A program made the translations under genes and the position numbers. A stretch of DNA of 64,000 nucleotides, from NCBI RefSeq assembly GCF_022538185.1, contig NZ_JAKYXC010000003.1:372001-436000 (forward strand). Reading direction: 5' to 3'. Source of the stretch: Microbacterium sp. CFH 31415 (GTDB lineage Bacteria; Actinomycetota; Actinomycetes; Actinomycetales; Microbacteriaceae). This document shows positions 25,970 through 40,869 of the stretch, piece after piece. Every line of letters begins with the position of its first letter. Positions within the stretch are counted from its first letter, which is position 1. Below the pieces are notes generated by a model. That model was given only the letters and a program-made list of their open reading frames with translations, did not search any database and was not told the DNA's origin.

Positions 25970-26971
25970 TCACTCCTCGCCGGGGTAGCGCACGCCGATG
26001 AGCTCGCGGATCTCGTCGAGCGTCGACATGATCGCCACGGTCTCGTCGATCGGCAGCACGTCGCTGTCGGTCAGCCCGGCCGACACGAGGCGTTCCGCGG
26101 CGAGCGCCTGGAACTGCATGCCGCGGCCCGTGATCGCGGACGCGTACTCCTCGAGCACTCTCCCGTCGGGCGCGACGAGACGGAACGACGTCGCGTTGTA
26201 CCAGACCGACGCGATGTCGATGCGGGCCTCGGTGCCGATGATCGAGGCGGTGTTCGGGCCTGCCGAGCGCGATCCCGAGATCGAGGTCGACAGAGCGCCC
26301 GAGGCGTGCGACATGATCGTCGCCACCTCGGTGTCGGCGCCGGTCTCGCCGAGTCGCGCCGACGCGGTGATGGCGAGCGGCTCGCCCAGGATGTCCCACG
26401 CGAAGGAGATCGGGTAGATGCCGAGGTCGAGCAGCGCTCCGCCGCCGAGCTCCAGCGCGTTCAGGCGATGGGCCGGATCCGTCGAGATCTTCTGGGTGTG
26501 GTCGGCCATCACGATCCGGACGTCGCCGAGCGCGCCCGAGGCGACGATCTCGCGGATGCGTGCCATATGCGGCAGATACCGCGTCCACATCGCCTCCATG
26601 GCAAGCAGACCCCGCTCCGCGGCCACGTCGCGCACGCGGGCCGCTTCGACGCCGGTGAGGGTGAACGGCTTCTCGACGAGCACGTGCTTTCCGTGCTCCA
26701 GCGCCAGGATCGCCTGCTCCGCGTGGAACGGGTGCGGCGTCGCGATGTACACGATGTCGACGTCCGGGTCCGAGACGAGGGCGTCGTACGACCCGTGCAC
26801 ATGGGCGACCTCGAAGTCGGCGGCGAAGGCGCCGGCCGAGTCGGCGCTGCGGGATCCGACCGCGACGAGGTCGAGGCCGGCGGTGCGCAGATCGGAGGCG
26901 AACGCGCGTGCGATGCCGCCAGGTCCGAGGATGCCCCAGCGCAGGCCGGTCGAGGGGGAGGAAGAGGTCAT
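25970..26971 (-). CDS. Gfo/Idh/MocA-family oxidoreductase
   Basis: 333 residues. N-terminal Rossmann fold with GPGGIARAF (about 14-22), the family motif LVEKPFTL with the catalytic-site Lys, and a C-terminal alpha/beta dimer domain. It oxidises a sugar, inositol or related polyol with NAD(P). The ATG at 26971 is preferred over upstream frame extension because it starts 12 residues before the first strand and has TACGCT 7 nt before it. It shares a 76-nt divergent promoter region with the M20 peptidase gene. Confidence 0.88.
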   Translation of the reverse strand: MTSSSPSTGLRWGILGPGGIARAFASDLRTAGLDLVAVGSRSADSAGAFAADFEVAHVHGSYDALVSDPDVDIVYIATPHPFHAEQAILALEHGKHVLVEKPFTLTGVEAARVRDVAAERGLLAMEAMWTRYLPHMARIREIVASGALGDVRIVMADHTQKISTDPAHRLNALELGGGALLDLGIYPISFAWDILGEPLAITASARLGETGADTEVATIMSHASGALSTSISGSRSAGPNTASIIGTEARIDIASVWYNATSFRLVAPDGRVLEEYASAITGRGMQFQALAAERLVSAGLTDSDVLPIDETVAIMSTLDEIRELIGVRYPGEE

Positions 26972-26978
26972 GGTCCCG

Positions 26979-26984
26979 AGCGTA
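26979..26984 (-). promoter_or_regulatory. leaderless -10 element before Gfo/Idh/MocA gene
   Basis: TACGCT on the minus strand, 7-nt spacer to the ATG at 26971. Confidence 0.45.
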
Positions 26985-27042
26985 GCGACCGTCCGGGCGG
27001 CGCGGGGCACGCCCCCGCCCCGGGCCGCGCCCGCGGCCGGAT

Positions 27043-27048
27043 TAGGCT
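27043..27048 (+). promoter_or_regulatory. leaderless -10 element before M20 peptidase
   Basis: TAGGCT with a 6-nt spacer to the GTG at 27055; divergent from the element at 26979. Confidence 0.45.
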
Positions 27049-27054
27049 CGGGGC

Positions 27055-28383
27055 GTGGCATCCCCCGTCGACCGCTTCCGCGAGCTCCTGCGCATTCCCA
27101 CCGTGTCGCACGCCGACGAGTCCGAGATCGACTGGGAGGCCTTCGACGCCTTCCAGGAGACGCTCGCGCGGCTGTACCCGGCGGTGCACGCGTCGCTCGA
27201 GCGCGAGGTCGTCGACGGGCACTCGCTGCTGTTCCGGTGGCCGGGCGCCGCTGCCGCCGATCCGCTCGTGCTCATGGCACACATCGACGTCGTGCCCGTC
27301 GTCGAGTCGGAGTGGGACACCGCCCCGTTCGCGGCAGAGATCGCGGGCGAGGGAGCGGAGGCGGCGATCCACGCGCGCGGCGCGATCGACGACAAGGGCT
27401 CCCTCGTGGCGATCCTCGAGGCGGTCGAGCAGCTGGCGGCCGAGGGCTTCGCGCCCGCGCGCGACGTATATCTCGCGTTCGGCCATAACGAGGAGACCGC
27501 CGGGGGCGGGGCCCAGGCGATGGTCGACGTGCTGCGCCGGCGCGGCATCCGTCCCGCTCTCGTGCTCGACGAGGGCGGCGCCGTGGTGGAGGGCGTGATC
27601 CCGGGTGTGACCGCGCCGACCGCCATGGTCGGGGTCGCCGAGCGCGGGGTGATGACGCTGCTGCTCACCGCCCGCGAGGGCGGCGGGCATGCGTCGACGC
27701 CGCCCGCGGTGCCGGCGACGGCGCGCCTCGCGCGGGCCATCGACCGGCTGCACCGCCATCCGTTCCCGACGCGTCTGGCCCCGCCGGTGCGCGCGATGCT
27801 CTCGACGATCGCCCCGCACGCTCCCCAGCCTCTGCGCTCGCTGTTCCGCAGCCTCGCCGTCACCGGGCCGCTGGTCGCGACGGCGTTCGCGCGGCTGGGG
27901 CCGGAGATGAACGCGATCGTGCGGACGACGGCCGTCGCGACCGAGCTCAGCGGCGCGCCGGGCGAGAACGTGCTCGCGACCACGGCGAAGGCGTCGATCA
28001 ACATCCGGCTGCTCACGGGCGACACCGTGTCAGGCGCCGCCGAGCGCGTGCGTCGCGTCGTCGGCGACCCCGAGGTCGAGATCGAGGTGCGGCACGGGTC
28101 CGACCCGTCGCCGGTGTCCCCGTGGCAGGGCGACGCGTGGCGGCGCCTCGCGACCGCCGTCGCGTCGTCGCTCGGCGAGGACGTGGTGACGACCCCTTAC
28201 CTGCAGCTCGGGGCGAGCGACAGCCGGTGGTTCACCGCGATCTCGGAGCACGTGTACCGCTTCACGCCGTTCCACCTGACGCGCGGCGAGCGCGACGCGC
28301 TGCACTCGCACAACGAGCGCATCCGCGTGGACGTGTGGCTGCGCGGGATCGGGTTCTATCGGGCGCTGCTCGCCGCGAGCTGA
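27055..28383 (+). CDS. M20-family metallopeptidase (PM20D1/carboxypeptidase-S like)
   Basis: 442 residues. Di-zinc amidohydrolase motifs are all visible: H76-x-D78 in AHIDVV, D112 in GAIDDKG, catalytic E146 and metal ligand E147 in HNEET, Asp in LVLDEGG, and a C-terminal His in HSHNERI. The lid domain (about 205-330) is intact. Length and wording fit the PM20D1/carboxypeptidase S branch, which cleaves or forms N-acyl amino acids or dipeptides. No signal peptide. The 3' end overlaps the convergent MetY gene by 28 bp. Confidence 0.88.
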   Translation: MASPVDRFRELLRIPTVSHADESEIDWEAFDAFQETLARLYPAVHASLEREVVDGHSLLFRWPGAAAADPLVLMAHIDVVPVVESEWDTAPFAAEIAGEGAEAAIHARGAIDDKGSLVAILEAVEQLAAEGFAPARDVYLAFGHNEETAGGGAQAMVDVLRRRGIRPALVLDEGGAVVEGVIPGVTAPTAMVGVAERGVMTLLLTAREGGGHASTPPAVPATARLARAIDRLHRHPFPTRLAPPVRAMLSTIAPHAPQPLRSLFRSLAVTGPLVATAFARLGPEMNAIVRTTAVATELSGAPGENVLATTAKASINIRLLTGDTVSGAAERVRRVVGDPEVEIEVRHGSDPSPVSPWQGDAWRRLATAVASSLGEDVVTTPYLQLGASDSRWFTAISEHVYRFTPFHLTRGERDALHSHNERIRVDVWLRGIGFYRALLAAS

Positions 28384-29735
28384 GGCTCGGATGCGTCGGC
28401 CGCAGTCCGCGTGGCCGGGGATGCCGTCAGGGCGGCGAGCGCCTGCGCGAGGTCGGCGACGATGTCGGCCGGATCCTCGAGGCCGATCGAGAGACGGATC
28501 GTCGTGGGGGTGATCCCGGCGTCGGCCAGCTGCGCGGGCGACAGGTGGCTGTGCGTCATCGACGACGGGTGCGCGACGAGGCTGCGCGCGTCGCCGATGT
28601 TGGCGACGAGCTTCACCAGCCGCAGGCGCGCGATGAACGCCTCGACGCACGCGAAGTCGGCCCCGGCGTCACCGGTTCCCGGCAGATCGAATGCGAACAC
28701 CGAGCTCGCGCCGCGCGGCAGATACTCGCTCGCGAGGGCATGCCACGGGCTGGACTCCAGCCCCGGGTGGTGCACGCGGGCGACGGCCGCGTGGCCCTCG
28801 AGGAACCGCGCGACCTCGAGCGCGCTGGCGGAGTGGCGCGCGATGCGCAGGTCGAGCGTCTCGAGGCCCTGCAGCAGCTGGAACGCGTTGAACGCCGACA
28901 GCGACGGGCCGAGGTCATGCACGTACTTGGTCTTCACCAGCGCGATGTAGGGCGACCCGGTCGCTCCGAAGCGCTCGACGAGGCTGCCGCTCGGCACCCG
29001 CGCGTATGTCTGTGTGAGCTGGGGCCAGCGCCCGGGCTCGGCTGTGAAGTCGAACGTGCCGAGGTCGACCACGACGCCGCCGAGCGACGTGCCGTGCCCG
29101 CCGAGGAACTTCGTGGCCGAGTGCACGGTGATGTCCGCCCCGAGGTCCTTGACCCGCTGCAGGTACGGCGTCGCTACGGTGGCGTCGATCACCAGCGGCA
29201 CACCGGCGCGATGCGCGAGCTCAGCGACGGCGCGCACGTCGAGCACCTGCGCGATCGGGTTGGTGATCGACTCGGCGAAGAACGCGCGCGTGGTGGGACG
29301 CACGGCCGCAGCCCAGGCATCCGTGTCGTCCTGATCGACGAAGGTGACCGCGATGCCCCAGTCGGCGAAGGTGTCCTGCAGCAGATCGACGGTGCCGCCG
29401 TACAGCTGGCGCGCGGCGACGATGTGCTCGCCCTGCTTGGCGAGCGCGAGGAGTGCGATGGCCACGGCGGCCTGCCCCGACGCGACACCGGCCGCGGCCA
29501 CCCCGCCCTCGAGCTCGGCGACGCGCTTCTCGAAGACCAGCACGGTCGGGTTCGCGGCGCGACTGTAGATGTTGCCGTCGCGGCGCAGCGCGAAGAGGTC
29601 GCGGGCCTCGCTCAGGGACCGGAACTCGAACGCGTTCGACTGGTGGATCGACGGCACGGCGGTGTGCTCGGCGATGCCGGCGTCGTAACCCGCCTGCACC
29701 TGTGCCGTCGCGAACGCGCGAGAGGACGGGGACAT
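28356..29735 (-). CDS. metY: O-acetylhomoserine sulfhydrylase
   Basis: Cys/Met-metabolism PLP enzyme that makes homocysteine from O-acetylhomoserine and sulfide. 459 residues from the chosen start. PLP-binding Lys is K209 in HSATKFLGGHG; NIYSRAANPT, ASGQAAVA, YGGTVDLL and the C-terminal VANIGDARSLVAHPSSMTHS are typical of MetY. Two ATGs (29744, 29735) are possible; 29735 is taken because GACAAT lies 7 nt upstream of it. The last bases overlap the convergent M20 gene. It is divergent from a mercaptopyruvate sulfurtransferase gene, a sulfur-metabolism pairing. Confidence 0.92.
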   Translation of the reverse strand: MSPSSRAFATAQVQAGYDAGIAEHTAVPSIHQSNAFEFRSLSEARDLFALRRDGNIYSRAANPTVLVFEKRVAELEGGVAAAGVASGQAAVAIALLALAKQGEHIVAARQLYGGTVDLLQDTFADWGIAVTFVDQDDTDAWAAAVRPTTRAFFAESITNPIAQVLDVRAVAELAHRAGVPLVIDATVATPYLQRVKDLGADITVHSATKFLGGHGTSLGGVVVDLGTFDFTAEPGRWPQLTQTYARVPSGSLVERFGATGSPYIALVKTKYVHDLGPSLSAFNAFQLLQGLETLDLRIARHSASALEVARFLEGHAAVARVHHPGLESSPWHALASEYLPRGASSVFAFDLPGTGDAGADFACVEAFIARLRLVKLVANIGDARSLVAHPSSMTHSHLSPAQLADAGITPTTIRLSIGLEDPADIVADLAQALAALTASPATRTAADASEPQLAASSAR

Positions 29736-29742
29736 GCGATCC

Positions 29743-29748
29743 ATTGTC
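29743..29748 (-). promoter_or_regulatory. possible leaderless -10 element before metY
   Basis: GACAAT on the minus strand, 7-nt spacer to the ATG at 29735; it overlaps the alternative ATG at 29744. Confidence 0.35.
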
Positions 29749-29803
29749 GGGTCGTGAGGCCCCCGTGACCCGCCTGTGTCGAACTGTTGCACGCCGCATG
29801 GGT

Positions 29804-29809
29804 GAGGAT
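29804..29809 (+). promoter_or_regulatory. possible leaderless -10 element or Shine-Dalgarno before sseA
   Basis: GAGGAT ends 6 nt before the GTG at 29816. The same bases could act as a Shine-Dalgarno sequence (GAGGA). Either reading supports that GTG over the in-frame ATG at 29798. Confidence 0.35.
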
Positions 29810-29815
29810 GGAGGC

Positions 29816-30658
29816 GTGGCCCAGCTGATCACCCCCGCAGAACTCGACCACCTCCTCTCTTCGCGCGAAGACGTGCGCGTCCTCGACGTCCGGTATTCGC
29901 TCGACAAGCCGGACGGCCGCGCCGACCACCTGGCCGGTCACATCCCCGGCGCCGTCTACGTCGACCTGGAGTCCGAGCTGTCGCGTCACGGTCGCGCCGA
30001 GGACGGCCGGCACCCGCTTCCCGCGCTCGACGACCTCCAGGCGGCGGCCCGTCGCTGGGGTCTGCGCGCCGGCGACACCGTGGTCGTCTACGACGACGCG
30101 CGTTCGCTCGGCGCGTCGCGCGCGTGGTGGCTCCTCACGCGGACCGGCGTGACCGACGTGCGCCTGCTCGACGGCGGGTTCGGCGCGTGGAGGGCGGCCG
30201 GGCTCCAGGTCGAGGAGGGCGCGGTCGAGCCCGAACCGGGCGACGTCGTGCTGCAGCCGCTCTCCGAGCCCGTGCTGTCGATCGACGAGGCTGCGGTGCT
30301 GCCGTCGGAGGGAGTGCTGCTCGACGTGCGCGCGCCCGAACGCTATCGCGGCGAGGTCGAGCCGATCGACCCCGTCGCCGGGCACATCCCCGGTGCCGTG
30401 AACCTGCCGACGACCGACTACGTCGTGGAGGATCGATTCCGGGATGCCGCGGCCCTCCGCACCCTGTTCGCCGAGGCCGGCGTCGCGCCCGGCATCCCTG
30501 CGGCGGCGTACTGCGGGTCCGGCGTCACGGCCGCGCAGGCCGTGTTCGCCGCCGAACTCGCAGGGCTCGACCTGCGCATCTACCCCGGCTCGTGGAGCCA
30601 GTGGTCGAACACCCCGGGCCGTCCGATCGCGACCGGAGCCGAGCCGGGAGGCGCCTGA
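29816..30658 (+). CDS. sseA: 3-mercaptopyruvate/thiosulfate sulfurtransferase
   Basis: Two tandem rhodanese domains, 280 residues. The N-terminal domain (about 6-135) lacks a catalytic Cys, and the C-terminal domain carries Cys233 in the loop CGSGVTA. A CGSGVT loop is the mercaptopyruvate-sulfurtransferase type, whereas thiosulfate rhodaneses have basic residues in it. DLRIYPGSWSQWSNTPGRP is the family C terminus. It transfers sulfane sulfur from mercaptopyruvate to thiols or cyanide in the cytosol. The gene is divergent from metY. An in-frame ATG at 29798 would add six residues. Confidence 0.9.
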   Translation: MAQLITPAELDHLLSSREDVRVLDVRYSLDKPDGRADHLAGHIPGAVYVDLESELSRHGRAEDGRHPLPALDDLQAAARRWGLRAGDTVVVYDDARSLGASRAWWLLTRTGVTDVRLLDGGFGAWRAAGLQVEEGAVEPEPGDVVLQPLSEPVLSIDEAAVLPSEGVLLDVRAPERYRGEVEPIDPVAGHIPGAVNLPTTDYVVEDRFRDAAALRTLFAEAGVAPGIPAAAYCGSGVTAAQAVFAAELAGLDLRIYPGSWSQWSNTPGRPIATGAEPGGA

Positions 30659-30668
30659 CCCGGTCCGA

Positions 30669-30690
30669 CACATCGCGACGGGCGAGCCCC
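30669..30690. repeat. partial copy of the GAAGTGC palindrome family (right arm only)
   Basis: ACATCGCGACGGGCGAGC matches the right arm of the complete palindromes that follow, without a preceding left arm. Confidence 0.5.
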
Positions 30691-30710
30691 GCTCGCGGCA
30701 CCCGGCCCGG

Positions 30711-30760
30711 CTCGCCTGTCACGAAGTGCCGCTGGCGTCGGCACATCGCGACAGGTGAGC
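30711..30760. repeat. intergenic palindrome, copy 3 of GAAGTGC family
   Basis: Left arm CTCGCCTGTCACGAAGTGCC (30711-30730) and right arm GGCACATCGCGACAGGTGAG (30740-30759) pair at 17 of 20 positions plus one wobble; 9-nt loop GCTGGCGTC. Confidence 0.8.
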
Positions 30761-30784
30761 CCAGCTCGTGGCACCAGGGGGCCT

Positions 30785-30837
30785 GGCTCGCCCGTCACGA
30801 AGTGCCGCTGGCGTCGGCACATCGCGACGGGTGAGCC
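30785..30837. repeat. intergenic palindrome, copy 4 of GAAGTGC family
   Basis: Arms 30785-30806 and 30816-30837. Its central 35 nt (GTCACGAAG... to ...CATCGCGAC) are identical to copy 3, so the pair arose by recent duplication. The 245-nt gap 30659-30903 holds only this repeat cluster and no gene. Confidence 0.8.
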
Positions 30838-30903
30838 CCGCGCGACCGCGCGCGGGAGGGTCGCCACGCTGCCGGCCAACCCGGGGTCGCTGAGCGGTCG
30901 AGA

Positions 30904-31845
30904 CTAAGGGACGAGCGTGATCTTGCCGTCGACCCCGGCCTCGACCGCCCGGTGCGCGTCCACGGCGTCGGCGAGCGGGAACGACGGGCCGAGTTCGACG
31001 GCGAAGCGTCCGGCGGCGAGCAGCGCGAGCACGACGGGCACGGCTTCTCCCCGCCACGCCTGCTGCTGAGCGGTGAGGGGCACGGGCGAGCCGCCCGAGA
31101 AGGCGCGGATGCCGAGGGACGCGGCATCCCGTCCTCTCACGAGCGTCGCGATGCGGGTCTTGTCGGAGACCAGCTCGATCGAGGTCTGCAGCGCCTCATC
31201 GGTGCCGGCGGCGTCGATCGCGACCGTGACGCCCTGGGGTGCGAGCTCGCGGACGCGGTCGGCGAGTCCATCCCCGTATGGCACGGGTGTGGCGCCGAGC
31301 GCGCGCACCGAGTCAGCCCGCCGAGGCGACGAGGTGGCGATGACGGTCGCGCCCCACAGCACGGCGAGCTGGATCGCGGCCTGCCCCACGGAGCCCGAGC
31401 CGGCGTGCAGCAGGAGCGTGTCGCCCGTGCCCACCGAGAGCGACCGGAGGGTCTGGTACGCGGTGCCGACCGGGATGCCGAGCGCGGCGCCGGTCGCGGC
31501 GTCGACCTGCGGCGGGCGGGAGTGCACGCGGTCGGCGCGCACGACGAGGTCGGAGGCGTACGCGCCGGACGCGCCGGAGAACACCACGGCGTCGCCCGGC
31601 CGGAACCCGTCGACGTCGTCGCCCACGGCCGTGACGATGCCGGCGCCGTCGTTGCCGACGCGACGCGGCTCGACGATCTCGGCCGAGGCGCGCTTGCCGG
31701 CGCGGAGCTTGGCGTCGATCGGGTTCACCCCCGCCGCTTCGACGCGGATCGCGACCTCGTCGGCGGCCGGAACGGGCGCGGGGATCTCGACGGCATGGAG
31801 GACCTTGGGTCCGCCGAACTCGGTGTAGACGATCGCAGTGGCCAT
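30904..31845 (-). CDS. zinc-less NADPH:quinone oxidoreductase (MDR family)
   Basis: 313 residues. Medium-chain reductase with an N-terminal GroES-like domain (VNPIDAKLRAG, GNDGAGIVTAVGDDV) and a nucleotide-binding domain with LLLHAGSGSVGQAAIQLA. No structural or catalytic zinc Cys residues are present, which places it in the quinone-reductase branch. It reduces quinones or alpha,beta-unsaturated carbonyls with NADPH. The ATG at 31845 gives the standard family N terminus MATAIVYTEFGGP and has GAGGAGG upstream at 11 nt. It lies just downstream of hrpA on the same strand (29-nt gap), so the two may be cotranscribed. Confidence 0.87.
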   Translation of the reverse strand: MATAIVYTEFGGPKVLHAVEIPAPVPAADEVAIRVEAAGVNPIDAKLRAGKRASAEIVEPRRVGNDGAGIVTAVGDDVDGFRPGDAVVFSGASGAYASDLVVRADRVHSRPPQVDAATGAALGIPVGTAYQTLRSLSVGTGDTLLLHAGSGSVGQAAIQLAVLWGATVIATSSPRRADSVRALGATPVPYGDGLADRVRELAPQGVTVAIDAAGTDEALQTSIELVSDKTRIATLVRGRDAASLGIRAFSGGSPVPLTAQQQAWRGEAVPVVLALLAAGRFAVELGPSFPLADAVDAHRAVEAGVDGKITLVP

Positions 31846-31874
31846 GGCTGGGGCAACCTCCTCGTTCTGGAACC

Positions 31875-36744
<4,870 letters not shown>

Positions 36745-36754
36745 CCGGAACGCC

Positions 36755-38599
<1,845 letters not shown>

Positions 38600-38603
38600 G
38601 CCG

Positions 38604-40262
38604 TCAGACCCAGGTCGGCAGCCAGTTGTGCAGCCGCCAGAAGTCGTACGGCACCGACATCGCCGTGACGACCGGGTACCAGAACGCCGACAGCGCGAGG
38701 GCGACCACCAGGAAGACCATGACGAGCCGCTGCCCGGTGAGGCGGCGGTAGGCGTCGGCGTGCTGCGGACCGGCGATGTCGCGCAACGCGAAGGTGAGCG
38801 CGAGCAGCACGAACGGCAGCACCAGCACCGTGTAGAACTGGAAGATCGTGCGTTCGGGGTAGAACAGCCATGGCACGTAGGTGACGCCGACGCCGGTGAG
38901 CACGAGAGCGTGGCGCCAGTCGCGCGCCACGACGAAACGGTAGGCGAGGTAGATCACCGCGGCGACGCCGGCGTACCAGATGAGCGGGTTCGGGATGCTG
39001 GCCACGACCTCCGAGCAGCCGTTCGTGGCCGCGCAGCCGTCCACCCCCAGCGCGTCGTGGTGGTAGTACATGCCGGTCGGGCGCACGAGCAGCGGCCACT
39101 GCCACGCCGGGCTCGCGTACGAGTGGCCGGACGTGATCTGTGACGCCGAGTTGAGCATCGTGACATGGTCGAGCCACAGGCTCTGCAGCGACAGCGGCAC
39201 CCACGACCACAGGCCGGTCGCGGGGTTCGCGTCGGCGGCGTGACGGCTGTAGCCGCCGTCGCTGAGCAGCCAGCCCGACCACGAGGCGATGTACACCGCG
39301 AAGGCGACCGGGACGAGCAGAACGAAGGTCGCGACGCCCTGCCGGATCGCGTCGGTCGGCCAGAACAGCACGCCGGCCCGACGACGCGCGAGGGCGTCGG
39401 TGACCACGAGGTACACGCCGAGTCCGGCGAGCACCCACACACCCGACCATTTGACAGCGGATGCCGCGCCCAGCGCCGCGCCCGCGGCGAGGATCCACGG
39501 CCGGTTCCACAGGATCGCGCCCCACGCGGGCGGTTCGTCGCCGTCATAGCGCGCGGCGACCGTCTGCGCGATGCGGGTCATCGTTCGTTCTCGATCGAGC
39601 AGCACGAAGAGGAATCCGAGCAGCACGAAGAACATGAGCGGCGTGTCGAGGAGGGCGACCCGGCTCATCGAGATGGCGAGGCCGTCGACGGCCATGAGGA
39701 GCCCCGCGACGACGGCGAACGTCGTCGAGCGGGTCAGCTTCTTCGCGATCAGCATGAGCACGAGCACGGCCGCCGTGCCGAGGAGCGCGGTCGTGATGCG
39801 CCAGCCCCACCCGTTCTCGGGGCCGAGCACCATCATCCCGAGCGCGATGATCCATTTGCCGAGAGGGGGATGGATCACGAACGCGGGATCGGTCGTGAAG
39901 ATGTTCACGTCACCGGCGAGGAAGCGGGCGTTCGCCTCGGAGGGCCACGCTGCTTCGTATCCCAGCTGCGAGAGGGTCCACGCGTCCTTCACGTAGTACG
40001 TCTCGTCGAACTGGTTCATCAGGTCGTGCGCAGCCGCGAGGTTCCACAGCCGAAGGACGGCGGCGAGGAGCACGACGAGCGCAGGACCGAGCCAGGCGTA
40101 CAGGCGCCGCGCGCGCGGGTCGTCGGCGAGGCGCGAGGTGAAGCGCTCGTACAGGCTCGGCCGCACGGAGGGGAGCAGCGGCTCGGTGTGCGCGACGGGG
40201 CGCTCGGACCCGGCCGTCGGCTCGGCGGGCGGGTCGGCGTCCAGCCGGGCAAGGTGCGTCAC
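38604..40262 (-). CDS. dolichyl-phosphate-mannose--protein O-mannosyltransferase (Pmt)
   Basis: GT39 membrane enzyme that transfers mannose from polyprenyl-phosphate-mannose to secreted proteins during Sec export. 552 residues with about 11 helices after a cytoplasmic N terminus. The extracytoplasmic loop 1 motif NQFDETYYVKDAWTL has the catalytic D-E pair, then IHPPLGKWIIALG, GWGWRITTALLG, MSRVALLDTPL and YYHHDALGV follow. The start is set at GTG 40262 because TAGAAT ends exactly 6 nt before it; the in-frame GTG at 40268 abuts the hexamer. Pmt next to rsmI/metG is a common actinobacterial neighbourhood. Confidence 0.92.
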   Translation of the reverse strand: MTHLARLDADPPAEPTAGSERPVAHTEPLLPSVRPSLYERFTSRLADDPRARRLYAWLGPALVVLLAAVLRLWNLAAAHDLMNQFDETYYVKDAWTLSQLGYEAAWPSEANARFLAGDVNIFTTDPAFVIHPPLGKWIIALGMMVLGPENGWGWRITTALLGTAAVLVLMLIAKKLTRSTTFAVVAGLLMAVDGLAISMSRVALLDTPLMFFVLLGFLFVLLDRERTMTRIAQTVAARYDGDEPPAWGAILWNRPWILAAGAALGAASAVKWSGVWVLAGLGVYLVVTDALARRRAGVLFWPTDAIRQGVATFVLLVPVAFAVYIASWSGWLLSDGGYSRHAADANPATGLWSWVPLSLQSLWLDHVTMLNSASQITSGHSYASPAWQWPLLVRPTGMYYHHDALGVDGCAATNGCSEVVASIPNPLIWYAGVAAVIYLAYRFVVARDWRHALVLTGVGVTYVPWLFYPERTIFQFYTVLVLPFVLLALTFALRDIAGPQHADAYRRLTGQRLVMVFLVVALALSAFWYPVVTAMSVPYDFWRLHNWLPTWV

Positions 40263-40268
40263 CCGCAC

Positions 40269-40274
40269 ATTCTA
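40269..40274 (-). promoter_or_regulatory. leaderless -10 element before protein O-mannosyltransferase
   Basis: TAGAAT on the minus strand, 6-nt spacer to GTG 40262. This decides the start codon. Confidence 0.55.
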
Positions 40275-40332
40275 AGAGCGCGCCACCTGGGGCTTTCGTG
40301 CACGGCATGCGCGCGGTGGACAGCACCGCTCG

Positions 40333-40338
40333 TATGAT
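40333..40338 (+). promoter_or_regulatory. leaderless -10 element before MarR gene
   Basis: TATGAT, five of six bases matching TATAAT, with a 6-nt spacer to GTG 40345. Divergent from the Pmt promoter 59 nt away. Confidence 0.55.
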
Positions 40339-40344
40339 TCCTGC

Positions 40345-40860
40345 GTGGAGCACAACAGCGGTTACTGGTACGGCGACGACGCCGACGACCGCCGCCGTCG
40401 CGCGATCGAGCTGCTGCAGGCGTTCCGTCTCTACCGGGCGGCCGAGGTGGCGATGCGCCGCCGCACCAGGGATTCGATGGCGATGGGTGAGAACGACCTG
40501 CTCACTCTCCGGTACCTGCTCAAGGCGCAGCGCGAGGACCGCGTCGTGTCGCCCGCCGAGCTGGCGCGGTACCTCGCCGTATCGACGGCATCCGTGACGG
40601 CGATCATCGACCGGCTGGAGAAGTCCGACCACGTGCGTCGCGGCCCGCACCCGAGCGACCAGCGCCGGATCGTGGTCACGCCGACCGTCGAGACGGACGA
40701 GGAGGTGCGCCGCACGCTGGGGGCGATGCACAGCCGCATGCTCGAGGCGGTCATCGACCTGTCGCCCGAAGAGACCCGGATCGTGATCGACACGCTGGGC
40801 CGCCTGCAGTCCGCCGTGGACCAGGTGGAGCCCGTGCCCGCAGACGGGCCCGCGCCGTAG
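40345..40860 (+). CDS. MarR-family transcriptional regulator
   Basis: 171 residues. A winged helix-turn-helix at about 50-115: SPAELARYLAVSTASVTAII is the recognition region, HVRRGPHPSDQRRIVVTPT the wing. Flanking helices form the dimer interface. It probably senses small phenolic or redox compounds, by family. It sits in a divergent arrangement with the mannosyltransferase, and its TAG stop is embedded in the -10 element of rsmI, so it may influence either neighbour. Confidence 0.88.
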   Translation: MEHNSGYWYGDDADDRRRRAIELLQAFRLYRAAEVAMRRRTRDSMAMGENDLLTLRYLLKAQREDRVVSPAELARYLAVSTASVTAIIDRLEKSDHVRRGPHPSDQRRIVVTPTVETDEEVRRTLGAMHSRMLEAVIDLSPEETRIVIDTLGRLQSAVDQVEPVPADGPAP

Positions 40861-40863
40861 GCT
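40858..40863 (+). promoter_or_regulatory. leaderless -10 element before rsmI
   Basis: TAGGCT, 6-nt spacer to GTG 40870. The TAG is also the stop codon of the MarR gene. Confidence 0.5.
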
Positions 40864-40869
40864 GAGGGC

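Noticed and set aside
30659..30903. Small coding genes in the palindrome cluster (translations with CRRQRHFVTGEPG-like repeats)
   Set aside because: The reading frames simply translate the repeated palindromes on either strand; no ribosome binding site and no gene-like codon use.
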